Source: Pseudogemmatithrix spongiicola (GTDB lineage: Bacteria; Gemmatimonadota; Gemmatimonadetes; Gemmatimonadales; Gemmatimonadaceae). From it: 64,000 nucleotides of DNA. Below, piece by piece: positions 55,914-64,000 of the stretch. How positions within the stretch are numbered: the stretch's first letter is position 1; the number at the start of each line of letters is the position of its first letter. Where the stretch lies: assembly GCF_030623445.1 (NCBI RefSeq), contig NZ_CP130613.1, forward strand, positions 1,426,001 through 1,490,000, given 5' to 3'. Under the pieces are notes generated by a model. The model did no database searches. It was not told where the DNA came from and saw nothing but the letters and a program-made list of their open reading frames with translations. The position numbers and the translations under genes were made by a program.

Positions 55914-56834
55914 GTGTTCTCGGACCCGGTTCGTCGGATCGCCACACTCGCGCTGCTGCTCGCTGCTTGCACGGGCCAGGAGCGCGCCGCGACGGGCGGG
56001 CCCGCGTTCTCGCACACGGTGATCGACGACTTCGGCGACACGTCGCGCTTCGCGCGGCCGGCACAGCGCGTCGTCTCGCTGAACCCCGTGACGACCGAGT
56101 TGCTGTTCGCCCTCGGTGTCGGGGATCGCGCCGTCGGGCGCACGACCTGGGACCTGTTCCCCGAGGCCGCGAAGGCCGTGCCCGACCTCGGCCCCGGCAT
56201 GGGGCCCAACGTCGAGGCCGTGATGGGCCAGCGGCCGGACCTGGTGCTGCTCTACGCCAGCGAGTCCAACCGCGCCGCGGTGCAGCAGCTGCGCGCCGCC
56301 GGCATCGCGACGCTCACGCATCGCACCGACAAGGTCGCCGACCTGCAGCGCGTGTTGCCCGTGATTGCCGCGGCACTGGGCGTGGATTCGCTCGGCCGCC
56401 TCGTCGCCGACTCGGTGCGCGCCTCCGTCGAGGCGGTGCGCGCGATGCCGCGCCCGGCGGAACCCGTGCGCGCGTTCTGGCACATCTGGGATGCGCCGAT
56501 CATGACGATCGGCGGCGGCAGCTACATGTCTGAGCTGTTGGAGATCGCCGGGGCGGTGAACGTCTTTGCCGACGCCGAGCAGCCGTCACCGGCCGTGTCG
56601 CTGGAGGAGATTGCGCGGCGCAATCCCGACGTGATCCTCGCGGGGCCCAACAACGCGCGCAAGTTGCGGGCGAATCCGCTCTGGCAGGCCGTGCCGGCGG
56701 TGCGCGCCGGTCGCATTCTCGTGATCGACACCACGGTGGTCGGGCGCCCCGGCGTGCGCATGGGCGAGGCCGCGCGCTTCCTGCGTCGCGCGCTGGTGGA
56801 TTCGTTCGCGAACATCGGCTCGGGCCTGCCGTGA
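55914..56834 (+). CDS. btuF: Cobalamin-binding lipoprotein of the B12 ABC importer
   Basis: 306 residues from GTG 55914, chosen because a strong Shine-Dalgarno precedes it; an upstream GTG at 55875 would place the riboswitch hairpin inside the coding region. Signal peptide with lipobox LLAAC, so it is membrane-tethered. Two-lobed metal-chelate-type binding protein: RVVSLNPVTTELLFALGVGDRAVG, RPDLVLLYASESN, HIWDAPIMTIGGGSYMSELLEIAGAVN. First gene of the riboswitch-controlled operon btuF-C-D-B. Confidence 0.92.
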   Translation: MFSDPVRRIATLALLLAACTGQERAATGGPAFSHTVIDDFGDTSRFARPAQRVVSLNPVTTELLFALGVGDRAVGRTTWDLFPEAAKAVPDLGPGMGPNVEAVMGQRPDLVLLYASESNRAAVQQLRAAGIATLTHRTDKVADLQRVLPVIAAALGVDSLGRLVADSVRASVEAVRAMPRPAEPVRAFWHIWDAPIMTIGGGSYMSELLEIAGAVNVFADAEQPSPAVSLEEIARRNPDVILAGPNNARKLRANPLWQAVPAVRAGRILVIDTTVVGRPGVRMGEAARFLRRALVDSFANIGSGLP

Positions 56835-57805
56835 GCCTGCGCCTTTGGCTGCTGCTGGTGGGCATTGTCATCGTCGCCGCGGTGGTGGCGGTGGCCGGCG
56901 GTGCCGTGCCGATCGCGGCCCTCGATGTGCTGCGCGCGCTCGTCGGGCAGGGAGACGCCACGCAAGTCGCCATCGTGCAGGACCTCCGGCTCCCGCGCAT
57001 TGCGCTCGGCATCACCGTCGGCGCGGGCTTGGCGGTGAGCGGTGCCGCGCTGCAGACCACGCTGCGTAATCCGCTCGCGGAGCCGTACCTGCTCGGCGTC
57101 TCCGGCGGGGCCGCGGCGGGCGCCGTCACGGCGGTCACGCTCGGCATCGCGTCCGCCGCGGTGCTGCCGCTGGCCGCATTCGCCGGCGCAGTCGCCGCGG
57201 TCGTCGTCGTGTTGCTGGTGGCGCGCGCCGTGGCCGGCCACGCCGACCCGCGCGTGCTGCTCATGGCTGGCGTCGTGGTCGGCGCGTTCTGCACCGCGCT
57301 CATCATGGTCGCCCTCGCCACGGCGCCGGAGAACACCGTGCGCGGTGCGCTGTGGTGGATGATGGGCTCCCTCGGTGACGCGCAGTGGCGTGGCGTACGC
57401 TGGGTCGCGCTCTACGTGGCGGTCGGCATCGGACTGCTCGTCCTGTGGGCGCGCGACATCGACGTGCTCGCCCTGGGCGAAGACGCGGCGGCCTCGTTGG
57501 GCCTCCCCGTCGAGCGCGTGACGCGCCGCGTCTACTTCGCGGCCTCGCTGCTCGCCGCAGCCACCGTGGCGGGCGCCGGACTCATCGGCTTCGTCGGCTT
57601 GATCGTACCCGCGATCGGCCGCGCGCTCGGAGCCCGCAACACGCGCGAGAGTCTGCTCGCCGCCGCACTCGTCGGCGCGGCACTGGTCGTGCTCGCCGAT
57701 CTCGCCGCCCGCACGCTGCTGCGCCCCGCGGAACTCCCGCTCGGCGCCGTGACTGCCCTCATCGGCGTGCCGTTCTTCCTCTGGCGCCTGCGGAGGATGC
57801 GATGA
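56831..57805 (+). CDS. btuC: B12 ABC importer, permease
   Basis: 324 residues from GTG 56831 (overlap). FecCD-family permease with about ten membrane helices: LRLPRIALGITVGAGLAVSGAALQT, NPLAEPYLLGVSGGAA, GLIGFVGLIVPAIGRALGA, LPLGAVTALIGVPFFLWRL. It forms the homodimeric channel. The B12 substrate is inferred from the riboswitch and btuB. Confidence 0.93.
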   Translation: MSLRLWLLLVGIVIVAAVVAVAGGAVPIAALDVLRALVGQGDATQVAIVQDLRLPRIALGITVGAGLAVSGAALQTTLRNPLAEPYLLGVSGGAAAGAVTAVTLGIASAAVLPLAAFAGAVAAVVVVLLVARAVAGHADPRVLLMAGVVVGAFCTALIMVALATAPENTVRGALWWMMGSLGDAQWRGVRWVALYVAVGIGLLVLWARDIDVLALGEDAAASLGLPVERVTRRVYFAASLLAAATVAGAGLIGFVGLIVPAIGRALGARNTRESLLAAALVGAALVVLADLAARTLLRPAELPLGAVTALIGVPFFLWRLRRMR

Positions 57806-58590
57806 TCCGCTTCACGGACGTGGTGATGCGCTATCCGCACGCGGCGGCGCCCGCCGTCGATGGCGTGAGTTTCGACGTGCCGCCCGGTCGCATCACGGCG
57901 GTCGTCGGCCCGAACGGCAGCGGCAAGAGCACCTTGGTGCGTGCCTTGCTTGGACGGTTGCCGCTCGAGCGCGGCGCCATTGCACTCGATGGCCGTGACC
58001 TCATGACGATGCCCCGTCGCGATGTCGCCACGCAGATGGCAGTCGTCGCGCAGCGCGAGGAGCCGGTCTTCCCGCTGCCGGTTCCCGAGTACATCGCGCT
58101 GGGGCGGCATCCGCACGGTGGACCGTTCTCGGGACGCAGCCCCGAGGACCGGGCGGCGATTGCGCGCGCCGTGCAGCGCGCCGACGTCGCGGCCTTCGCC
58201 GATCGCAGCACCGACCAGCTCTCGGGCGGCGAGTGGCAGCGCGTGCGCATCGCCCGGGCGCTCGCGCAGGGTGGGCGCAGCCTCGTGCTCGATGAGCCCA
58301 CCACGTTCCTCGATATCGCGCACGAGATGGCGGTGTTCGAACTGCTCGACGCGCTCGCGCGCGAAGGGCAGGGCATCCTGCTCGTCAGCCATCAGCTCAA
58401 TCTCGTGGCCCGCTTCGCGGACCACATCGTGTTGCTGCACCATGGGCGCATCGCCGCCGCCGGGACGCCGGCCGAGGTGATGCGCGGCGAAGTGCTCGAA
58501 CGCGTCTACGAGTGGCCACTCGTGGTCTCGCGCGATCCCGCCGTCGGCGCACCGGTGCTCGTACCGTTGCGCGGCCGGGGCACTCGCTAA
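57802..58590 (+). CDS. btuD: B12 ABC importer, ATPase
   Basis: 262 residues from ATG 57802 (overlap with btuC). ABC ATPase with Walker A GPNGSGKST, Q loop, signature QLSGGEWQRVRIARAL, Walker B LVLDEPTTFLD and H loop VSHQLNL. Drives import through BtuC. Confidence 0.94.
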   Translation: MIRFTDVVMRYPHAAAPAVDGVSFDVPPGRITAVVGPNGSGKSTLVRALLGRLPLERGAIALDGRDLMTMPRRDVATQMAVVAQREEPVFPLPVPEYIALGRHPHGGPFSGRSPEDRAAIARAVQRADVAAFADRSTDQLSGGEWQRVRIARALAQGGRSLVLDEPTTFLDIAHEMAVFELLDALAREGQGILLVSHQLNLVARFADHIVLLHHGRIAAAGTPAEVMRGEVLERVYEWPLVVSRDPAVGAPVLVPLRGRGTR

Positions 58591-58646
58591 CCAGTCCGCG
58601 ACCTCTCCGCCTCGTCTCCGTTTCCCCAACTTCCGGCACTCTTCCT

Positions 58647-60566
58647 GTGAAGCACGCCTTCCTTCTCCTCGCCGCACTACCCGGTCTCCTCACCGCGCAG
58701 GACTCGCTGCCCGCGACGGTCATCACCGCCACGCGGCTGCCCACGCCGATCAATGCCCAGACGGCCGCCGTCACGGTGCTCGATGCGCAACTGCTCCGCG
58801 CGGAGGGCGTCACGCACGTGGGCGACGCGCTGCGGCGTGTGCCAGGCATCGCGATGGCCCGCAGCTCCGGCATCGGCTCGCAGCACACCGTCTTCATGCG
58901 TGGCGGCCAGGGCAACTACGTGCGCGTGCTCGTGGACGGCGTGGCCATCAACGAACCCGGCGGCACCCTCGATCTCGGACGCCTCACGCTCGATGACGTC
59001 GAACGCATCGAGGTGGTGCGCGGCCCGGCCAGTGTGCTCTATGGCTCGGAGGCCGTGACGGGCGTCATCCAGATCATCACGCGCCGCGGCGCGGGGGCCG
59101 CTCGCCTCCGCAGCGAGTTCGGCGGCGGCTCCTTCGGCACCGTGCGCGGATCGCTCGGCGCCAGCGGGGCCCTCGGTCGTCTCGGATGGACGCTGCAGGG
59201 TGACCGCCACGCCATGGATGGCGTCCTCGATTTCAACAACGCGTATCGCAATGACGGCATCTCGGGCGCGCTCGACCTCGCGGCCGACGCGAAGACGGAC
59301 ATCCGTCTCACCGGACGCTTCAACAACTCGATGTACCAATACCCCACCGGTTCGGCCGGGACGCTCGTCGATCGCAACGCCGAGCGCACGGAGAATCGCG
59401 TGCTCGCGGGGCTCGACGTGGGGCGCCGGTGGACCGACCGCGTCGAAACGCGGGCGCAGTACACGTGGATGGACCTCCTGCCGCGCACGAACGACGGGCC
59501 GGACACCCCGGGCGACACGCTCGGCTTCTATGGCTTCTTCGCGCGCGGGGCGGTGAAGCGTCGCATGGCCGACGCGCGCACCACGCTGCGCGTGGGCGAT
59601 GCGCAGTTCCTCACGCTGGGCGCCGAGTGGGCTCGTGACCAGGAGCGCAGCACCTCGGTGAGTCAGTCGCAGTTCGGCGATTTCCCGGACACGCTCCGCG
59701 CCGCGCGCGAGAACAGGGCCCTCTACGCGCAAGCGCTCGGCGAGCGGGGACGCCTCAGCTACACGGTTGGCGCGCGACTCGACGAGAACTCGGCATTCGG
59801 CAGCTTCCGCACCGCGCGACTCGGGGCGGGCTGGCGCATCGCGGACGGGCTGCGCGTGCGCAGCTCCGCGGGGACGGCGTTCAAGGCGCCCAACTTCTTC
59901 GAGAACTTCGCGGGCGGCTTCACGGTCGGGAATCCCGACCTGCGTCCGGAGGAGTCGCGCTCGGCGGACCTCGGGATCGACGCGACGCTGGCGACGGGCG
60001 TGCGCCTCTCGATCACCGGCTTCGCGCAGCGCTTCAAGAACATGATCCAGTACAACGGCGCCGTGCCCTTCGGCTCGCCCAACTACGAGAACATCGTGGC
60101 GGCGAACGCCGGCGGCGTCGAGGCCGAGGTGACCTTGCCGAGCGTCGGCGGCGTCGAGACGCAGATCGGACACACGTGGACCAGCACGCGCGTCGCGCAG
60201 TCCGGCTTCGACACCACCGCGAGCGCGACCTTCGTGCGGGGCGGCAAGCTGCTCCGTCGGCCGGCCAACGTGACCACGCTGCAACTGCGCCGGGCGCTGG
60301 GCACGCAGGGCAACGTGTCGGCCGTGATCGTCCGCACCGGTGAACGCGAGGACCGCGACTTCGCGTCGTTCCCGGCTGGTGTCGTCGTGCTCGGCGGCTT
60401 CACCACCGTTGACCTTGCCGCCGACCTGCGGTTGCCGGGCCGCCTCGGCGAGACCGGCCGCCTCGTGCTCCGCGCGGATAATGTCACCGACGTGCAGTTC
60501 ACGCAGATCCAGGGCTTCCGGAGTCCGGGTCGCATCCTCTACGCGGGACTTAGATTGGAGCGGTGA
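58647..60566 (+). CDS. btuB: TonB-dependent outer-membrane receptor, BtuB type
   Basis: 639 residues from GTG 58647. Short signal peptide (LLLAALPGLLTAQ), TonB box region around ATVITATRL, plug domain with GDALRRVPGIAMARSSG, VRVLVDGVAINEPGG and VEVVRGP-like VERIEVVRGPASVLYGSEA, then a 22-strand barrel ending YAGLRLER. Vitamin B12 as substrate is inferred from the shared riboswitch operon; no second riboswitch lies in the 56-bp gap after btuD. Confidence 0.92.
   Translation: MKHAFLLLAALPGLLTAQDSLPATVITATRLPTPINAQTAAVTVLDAQLLRAEGVTHVGDALRRVPGIAMARSSGIGSQHTVFMRGGQGNYVRVLVDGVAINEPGGTLDLGRLTLDDVERIEVVRGPASVLYGSEAVTGVIQIITRRGAGAARLRSEFGGGSFGTVRGSLGASGALGRLGWTLQGDRHAMDGVLDFNNAYRNDGISGALDLAADAKTDIRLTGRFNNSMYQYPTGSAGTLVDRNAERTENRVLAGLDVGRRWTDRVETRAQYTWMDLLPRTNDGPDTPGDTLGFYGFFARGAVKRRMADARTTLRVGDAQFLTLGAEWARDQERSTSVSQSQFGDFPDTLRAARENRALYAQALGERGRLSYTVGARLDENSAFGSFRTARLGAGWRIADGLRVRSSAGTAFKAPNFFENFAGGFTVGNPDLRPEESRSADLGIDATLATGVRLSITGFAQRFKNMIQYNGAVPFGSPNYENIVAANAGGVEAEVTLPSVGGVETQIGHTWTSTRVAQSGFDTTASATFVRGGKLLRRPANVTTLQLRRALGTQGNVSAVIVRTGEREDRDFASFPAGVVVLGGFTTVDLAADLRLPGRLGETGRLVLRADNVTDVQFTQIQGFRSPGRILYAGLRLER
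60551..60556 (+). promoter_or_regulatory. TANNNT -10 box (TAGATT) 6 nt before recO, inside btuB
   Basis: TAGATT, six bases (GGAGCG), GTG 60563. It lies in the last codons of btuB and would let recO be transcribed separately from the B12-controlled operon. The GGAG between box and start could also act as ribosome-binding site for the btuB read-through transcript. Confidence 0.5.
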
Positions 60567-61306
60567 TCGAGACCGCGGCCATCGTCCTCCACGCCTTCGA
60601 CTACCGCGAGACGAGCCGGATCGTACGGCTCGCCACGCGGGAGTCCGGCGTGGTCTCGGCGATTGCCAAGGGCTCGCGGCGCCCCAAGAGCCGGTTCGGG
60701 CAAGGGCTCGACCTTTTCACCAGCGGCACGGCGCTGCTCGTGCTGCATCCCAGCCGGGATCTGCACACGCTTGCCGGCTTCGACGCCTCCCGTGCGAGGC
60801 CAGCGTTGGCCGGGTCCCTCGCGCGCTTCGGCGCCGCCGCGGCGCTGGCCGAGATCTGCCTGCGCTTCGGCACCGAAGCCACCGCGGGCGTGCATGACGC
60901 GCTCGCGGCAGGCTTCGACCGCGTCGCCATCAGTGCGGACGCCGAGGTCGCGGCCGCCACGATTGCCGCTGCGTGGCGGATCGTTGGGGAGCTTGGCTTC
61001 GCGCCCTCGCTCGAGAGCTGCGCGCTCTGTCAGCGCGACTTAACCGTCGACGAAGATGTGCGCTTCTCCCATCGCAGCGGCGGCGCGGTGTGCTCGACCT
61101 GTCGCACGCTCGTCCCCGGCGCGCGCAACCTCCCCGCCGCGGCGCGCGCCACACTGGTCGCGTGGATGGACAACCGGGAGATTCCCCTACACGACGCGCA
61201 GACGGCCAAGGCGCACCAGCGCTTGCTGCGTGAATTCCTCGAAGAGCACCTCGGCGATGGCCGTGCCTTCCCGGCATTCCAGGCCTGGGAGCGGCTGGGT
61301 TCCTGA
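60563..61306 (+). CDS. recO: DNA repair protein RecO
   Basis: 247 residues from GTG 60563 overlapping the btuB stop. The N-terminal OB fold starts TAAIVLHAFDYRETSRIVRL and a helical domain follows. The zinc knuckle has CALCQRDL and a second CSTC pair. RecO loads RecA on SSB-coated single-stranded DNA with RecR. The C-terminus ends in a helix typical of the family. Confidence 0.93.
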   Translation: MIETAAIVLHAFDYRETSRIVRLATRESGVVSAIAKGSRRPKSRFGQGLDLFTSGTALLVLHPSRDLHTLAGFDASRARPALAGSLARFGAAAALAEICLRFGTEATAGVHDALAAGFDRVAISADAEVAAATIAAAWRIVGELGFAPSLESCALCQRDLTVDEDVRFSHRSGGAVCSTCRTLVPGARNLPAAARATLVAWMDNREIPLHDAQTAKAHQRLLREFLEEHLGDGRAFPAFQAWERLGS

Positions 61307-61405
61307 GCACGCCCCTGCCGAAACGGCGTAACTTCTCAGGCGTAGGAGTTGCGAGAGCGTCGAAGTGAAACCGCCTCCTTGCGTACTCTCCGCCGATTCG
61401 AGCCC

Positions 61406-63991
61406 ATGCTGAAACCCGATCGCCTCACCGTAAAGTCCAGCGAAGCTATCACCGACGCGCTCGCGCTCGCGCGCCAGGCCGGCAACCCGCTGGTGCACGA
61501 CACGCACCTGCTCCTCGCCCTGCTCCAGCAGGACGAGGGCATCGTCGTTCCGATTCTCCAGAAGCTTGGCGTGGCGATTCCAGCGCTCACGCAGGCGGTC
61601 GAGCGGGAGATCGCACGCTACCCCAAGCAGAGCGACGCGCAGCCGTCGCTGGCGCGCGAAGTCAACGCCGTGCTCGATGCGGCGGAAGCCGAAGCCAAGA
61701 AGCTCGGCGACGAGTACATCTCCACCGAGCACCTACTGCTCGGCCTCGCCATCGCGAAGGGCTCGGAGAGCGCAAATCTCCTCAAGGCGCAGCGCGTTAC
61801 CAAGGACGGGCTCGAAGACGCCCTCGAACAGGTGCGCGGCGCGCATCGCGTGACCGACCAGACCCCGGAGAACCAGTACCAGGCGCTGCAGAAGTTCACG
61901 CGCGACCTCACGGAGGACGCGCGCAAGGGCAAGCTGGATCCGGTCATCGGTCGCGACGAAGAGGTGCGCCGCGTGATGCAGGTGCTCTCGCGCCGCACCA
62001 AGAACAACCCGGTGCTGATCGGCGAACCCGGCGTGGGCAAGACGGCCATCGCCGAGGGCTTGGCCCAGCGCATCGTGAACGGGGACGTCCCCGAGTCGTT
62101 GCGCAACAAGCGGTTGATCTCGCTGGACCTCGGGGCCTTGATCGCCGGCGCCAAGTTTCGCGGCGAGTTCGAGGAACGCCTGAAGGCCGTGCTCAAGGAG
62201 ATCACCGCCAGCGAAGGCAAGTTCGTGGTGTTCATCGACGAATTGCATACGCTGGTCGGCGCCGGCAAGGCCGAGGGCGCGATGGACGCCGGCAACATGC
62301 TCAAGCCCATGCTCGCCCGCGGCGAGCTGCGCGTCGTCGGCGCGACCACGCTGGATGAGTACCGGAAGCACGTCGAGAAGGACCCGGCGCTCGAGCGGCG
62401 CTTCCAGCCCGTGTTTGTCGGCGAGCCCACCGTGGAGAGCACCATCGCCATCCTGCGCGGCCTCAAGGAGCGCTACGAGTCGCATCACGGCGTGCGCATC
62501 ACGGATGGCGCGGTCGTCGCCGCGGCCACGCTCTCCAACCGCTACATCGGCGATCGCTTCCTGCCGGACAAGGCCATCGACCTCATGGACGAGGCCGCGT
62601 CGCGCATGCGCATCGAGATCGACTCGCTGCCGCAGGAGATCGACGAAGTCGAACGCAAGATCGTGCAGCTCGAGATCGAGCGGCAGGCCCTGGCGAAGGA
62701 AAAGGACGCCGCCAGCGTCGAGCGGCGCACGACCATCGAACAGCAGCTCGCGCAGCTCAAGGAGCAGAGCGCCGGCATGAAGGCGCAGTGGCAGCTCGAG
62801 AAGGACGCGCTCGGCGAGGTCGGTCGGATCAAGACCAAGATCGACGAGTCGCGTACGCAGGTCGAGCAGGCCACGCGCAGCGGCGATCTCCAGAAGGCCG
62901 CCGAGATCCAGTACGGGCAGATCCCGAAGCTCGAGTCCGAGCTGAAGGCCGTCGAGGCGCGGCTCGCCGAGCAGGCCGGGAAGGCGCGCTACTTGAAGGA
63001 GGAGGTCACCGCGGACGACATCGCCGAGATCGTGGCCCGGTGGACGGGCATCCCGGTCACCCGCATGCTCGAGGGCGAACGAGAACGCCTAGCCAAGCTC
63101 GACCGCGAGCTCGCGAAGCGCGTCATCGGCCAGGACGAGGCGGTGCAGGCGGTGGCGAATGCCGTGCGCCGCTCGCGTGCCGGATTGCAGGATCCGAACC
63201 GCCCGATCGGCTCGTTCATCTTCCTCGGCCCCACAGGCGTTGGCAAGACGGAGACCGCACGCGCGCTGGCGGAGTTCCTCTTCGACGACGAGCACGCGAT
63301 GGTGCGCATCGACATGTCGGAGTACATGGAGAAGCACGCCGTGTCGCGGTTGATCGGCGCCCCGCCGGGGTACGTCGGCTACGACGAGGGCGGCCAGCTC
63401 ACCGAGGCGGTACGCCGCCGGCCGTACAGCGTCGTGCTCTTCGATGAGATCGAGAAGGCGCATCCCGACGTGTTCAATATCCTCCTGCAGATCCTCGATG
63501 ACGGACGGCTCACCGATTCGCAGGGTCGCACGGTGGACTTCCGGAACGTCGTGATCATCATGACGAGCAACGTCGGCTCGAGCTGGATCCTCGAGAACGC
63601 CGGCGGCGACTGGGCCGTGGTCGAGACGCAGGTGACGGCGGCGCTGCGCCAGCAGTTCAAGCCGGAGTTCCTCAATCGCGTGGACGACATCGTCATCTTC
63701 CGTCCACTCGGTGAGGCGCAGATCGGCCACATCGTGGATCTGCAGTTGGCGCGCACGGCCAAGCTGTTGGCCGACCGCAAGATCACGCTCGAGCTTACGC
63801 CGGAGGCCAAGGCCTTCGTCGCGCATGAGGGCTACGAACCGGCATTCGGCGCGCGGCCGCTGAAGCGAGCCATCCAGCGGCTCGTGCAGAATCCGCTCGC
63901 CTTGGAGCTGCTCGAGGGCAAGTTCCACGACGGCGACCACATTCGCGCGACCGTGCGGGGCGACGCGCTCACGTTCGAGCGCGTCGCGTGA
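61406..63991 (+). CDS. clpB: Protein disaggregase ClpB
   Basis: 861 residues from ATG 61406; an upstream in-frame ATG at 61349 adds 19 unconserved residues. Clp N-domain, first AAA+ module with Walker [10 protein letters not shown] (from residue 206) and [12 protein letters not shown], the long coiled middle domain (about 405-525, [20 protein letters not shown]), and the second AAA+ module with GPTGVGKTE (from residue 608) and [18 protein letters not shown]. The middle domain separates ClpB from ClpA/C. No CIRCE or HAIR element is seen upstream; TACTCT at 61384-61389 may be a -10 box. Confidence 0.96.
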   Translation: MLKPDRLTVKSSEAITDALALARQAGNPLVHDTHLLLALLQQDEGIVVPILQKLGVAIPALTQAVEREIARYPKQSDAQPSLAREVNAVLDAAEAEAKKLGDEYISTEHLLLGLAIAKGSESANLLKAQRVTKDGLEDALEQVRGAHRVTDQTPENQYQALQKFTRDLTEDARKGKLDPVIGRDEEVRRVMQVLSRRTKNNPVLIGEPGVGKTAIAEGLAQRIVNGDVPESLRNKRLISLDLGALIAGAKFRGEFEERLKAVLKEITASEGKFVVFIDELHTLVGAGKAEGAMDAGNMLKPMLARGELRVVGATTLDEYRKHVEKDPALERRFQPVFVGEPTVESTIAILRGLKERYESHHGVRITDGAVVAAATLSNRYIGDRFLPDKAIDLMDEAASRMRIEIDSLPQEIDEVERKIVQLEIERQALAKEKDAASVERRTTIEQQLAQLKEQSAGMKAQWQLEKDALGEVGRIKTKIDESRTQVEQATRSGDLQKAAEIQYGQIPKLESELKAVEARLAEQAGKARYLKEEVTADDIAEIVARWTGIPVTRMLEGERERLAKLDRELAKRVIGQDEAVQAVANAVRRSRAGLQDPNRPIGSFIFLGPTGVGKTETARALAEFLFDDEHAMVRIDMSEYMEKHAVSRLIGAPPGYVGYDEGGQLTEAVRRRPYSVVLFDEIEKAHPDVFNILLQILDDGRLTDSQGRTVDFRNVVIIMTSNVGSSWILENAGGDWAVVETQVTAALRQQFKPEFLNRVDDIVIFRPLGEAQIGHIVDLQLARTAKLLADRKITLELTPEAKAFVAHEGYEPAFGARPLKRAIQRLVQNPLALELLEGKFHDGDHIRATVRGDALTFERVA

Positions 63992-64000
63992 CGGGGCGCT

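Noticed and set aside
61307-61405. Heat-shock operator (CIRCE or HAIR) before clpB
   Set aside because: No TTAGCACTC-type or CTTGAGT-type inverted repeat is present in this 99-bp gap.

Overview
The window is high-G+C DNA packed with genes on both strands, mostly +, with very short gaps. It looks like a chromosomal segment of a free-living diderm bacterium. TonB-dependent transport, lipoproteins with lipoboxes and several predicted outer-membrane barrels indicate an outer membrane. The gene set suggests Gemmatimonadota or a close relative: deoC next to an ALDH16-type double aldehyde dehydrogenase, a DUF305/LVIVD pair, HPr kinase with a mannose-family PTS in a diderm, and TANNNT promoter boxes placed right at start codons. 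That assignment is an inference; no rRNA or marker phylogeny is available here.

Layout. 1-6.8 kb: the 3' part of ftsZ, an M23 peptidase, a vWA membrane protein, ftsY and recG. 6.8-10.1 kb: a CHASE/PAS-type histidine kinase, a convergent SET-domain protein and a small barrel protein. 10.1-14.8 kb: asnS-deoC-ALDH16, coupled by start/stop overlaps. 14.9-22.1 kb (mostly -): LVIVD protein and DUF305, DUF4256, an M24 peptidase, a small lipoprotein, tgt and mazG. 22.2-28.4 kb: alr-deoB-cdd-lipoprotein-barrel-response regulator/kinase. 28.4-37.3 kb: miaB, comEC, fbp, a methylmalonyl-CoA mutase large subunit, two tandem zinc-ribbon membrane paralogues and an FmdB-type protein. 37.3-42.1 kb: argS, a PfkB kinase, purM and a barrel protein. 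42.1-52.7 kb: one almost gapless run of 14 genes, ribD-ribE-ribBA-ribH-nusB-glycosyltransferase-hpf-hprK-PTS(IIA, IIB, IIC, IID)-ptsH-ptsI. 52.8-55.6 kb: metK, a DUF151 nuclease-like protein and a secreted membrane protein. 55.6-60.6 kb: a cobalamin riboswitch followed by btuF-btuC-btuD-btuB. The window ends with recO and clpB.

Functional links. Vitamin B12 uptake (btuFCDB) fits the B12-dependent mutase at 33-35 kb. DeoC, DeoB and Cdd form a deoxynucleoside salvage route, and the ALDH beside deoC could oxidise the acetaldehyde that DeoC releases. The PTS genes make a complete phosphorelay (EI, HPr with both His15 and Ser46, IIA to IID) with its own HPr kinase, tied to riboflavin synthesis and ribosome hibernation in one transcription unit.

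Non-coding structure is sparse but distinctive. There are two copies of a palindromic repeat with perfect 21- and 28-bp arms. A different repeat-like sequence has been read through in frame inside the ALDH16 gene. The riboswitch ends in a hairpin that buries the btuF ribosome-binding site. A 34-nt near-perfect palindrome covers the comEC start codon. Two stacked hairpins precede metK. TANNNT boxes lie 6-7 nt before several starts, suggesting leaderless transcripts. I saw no tRNA, rRNA, CRISPR array, transposase or phage gene.
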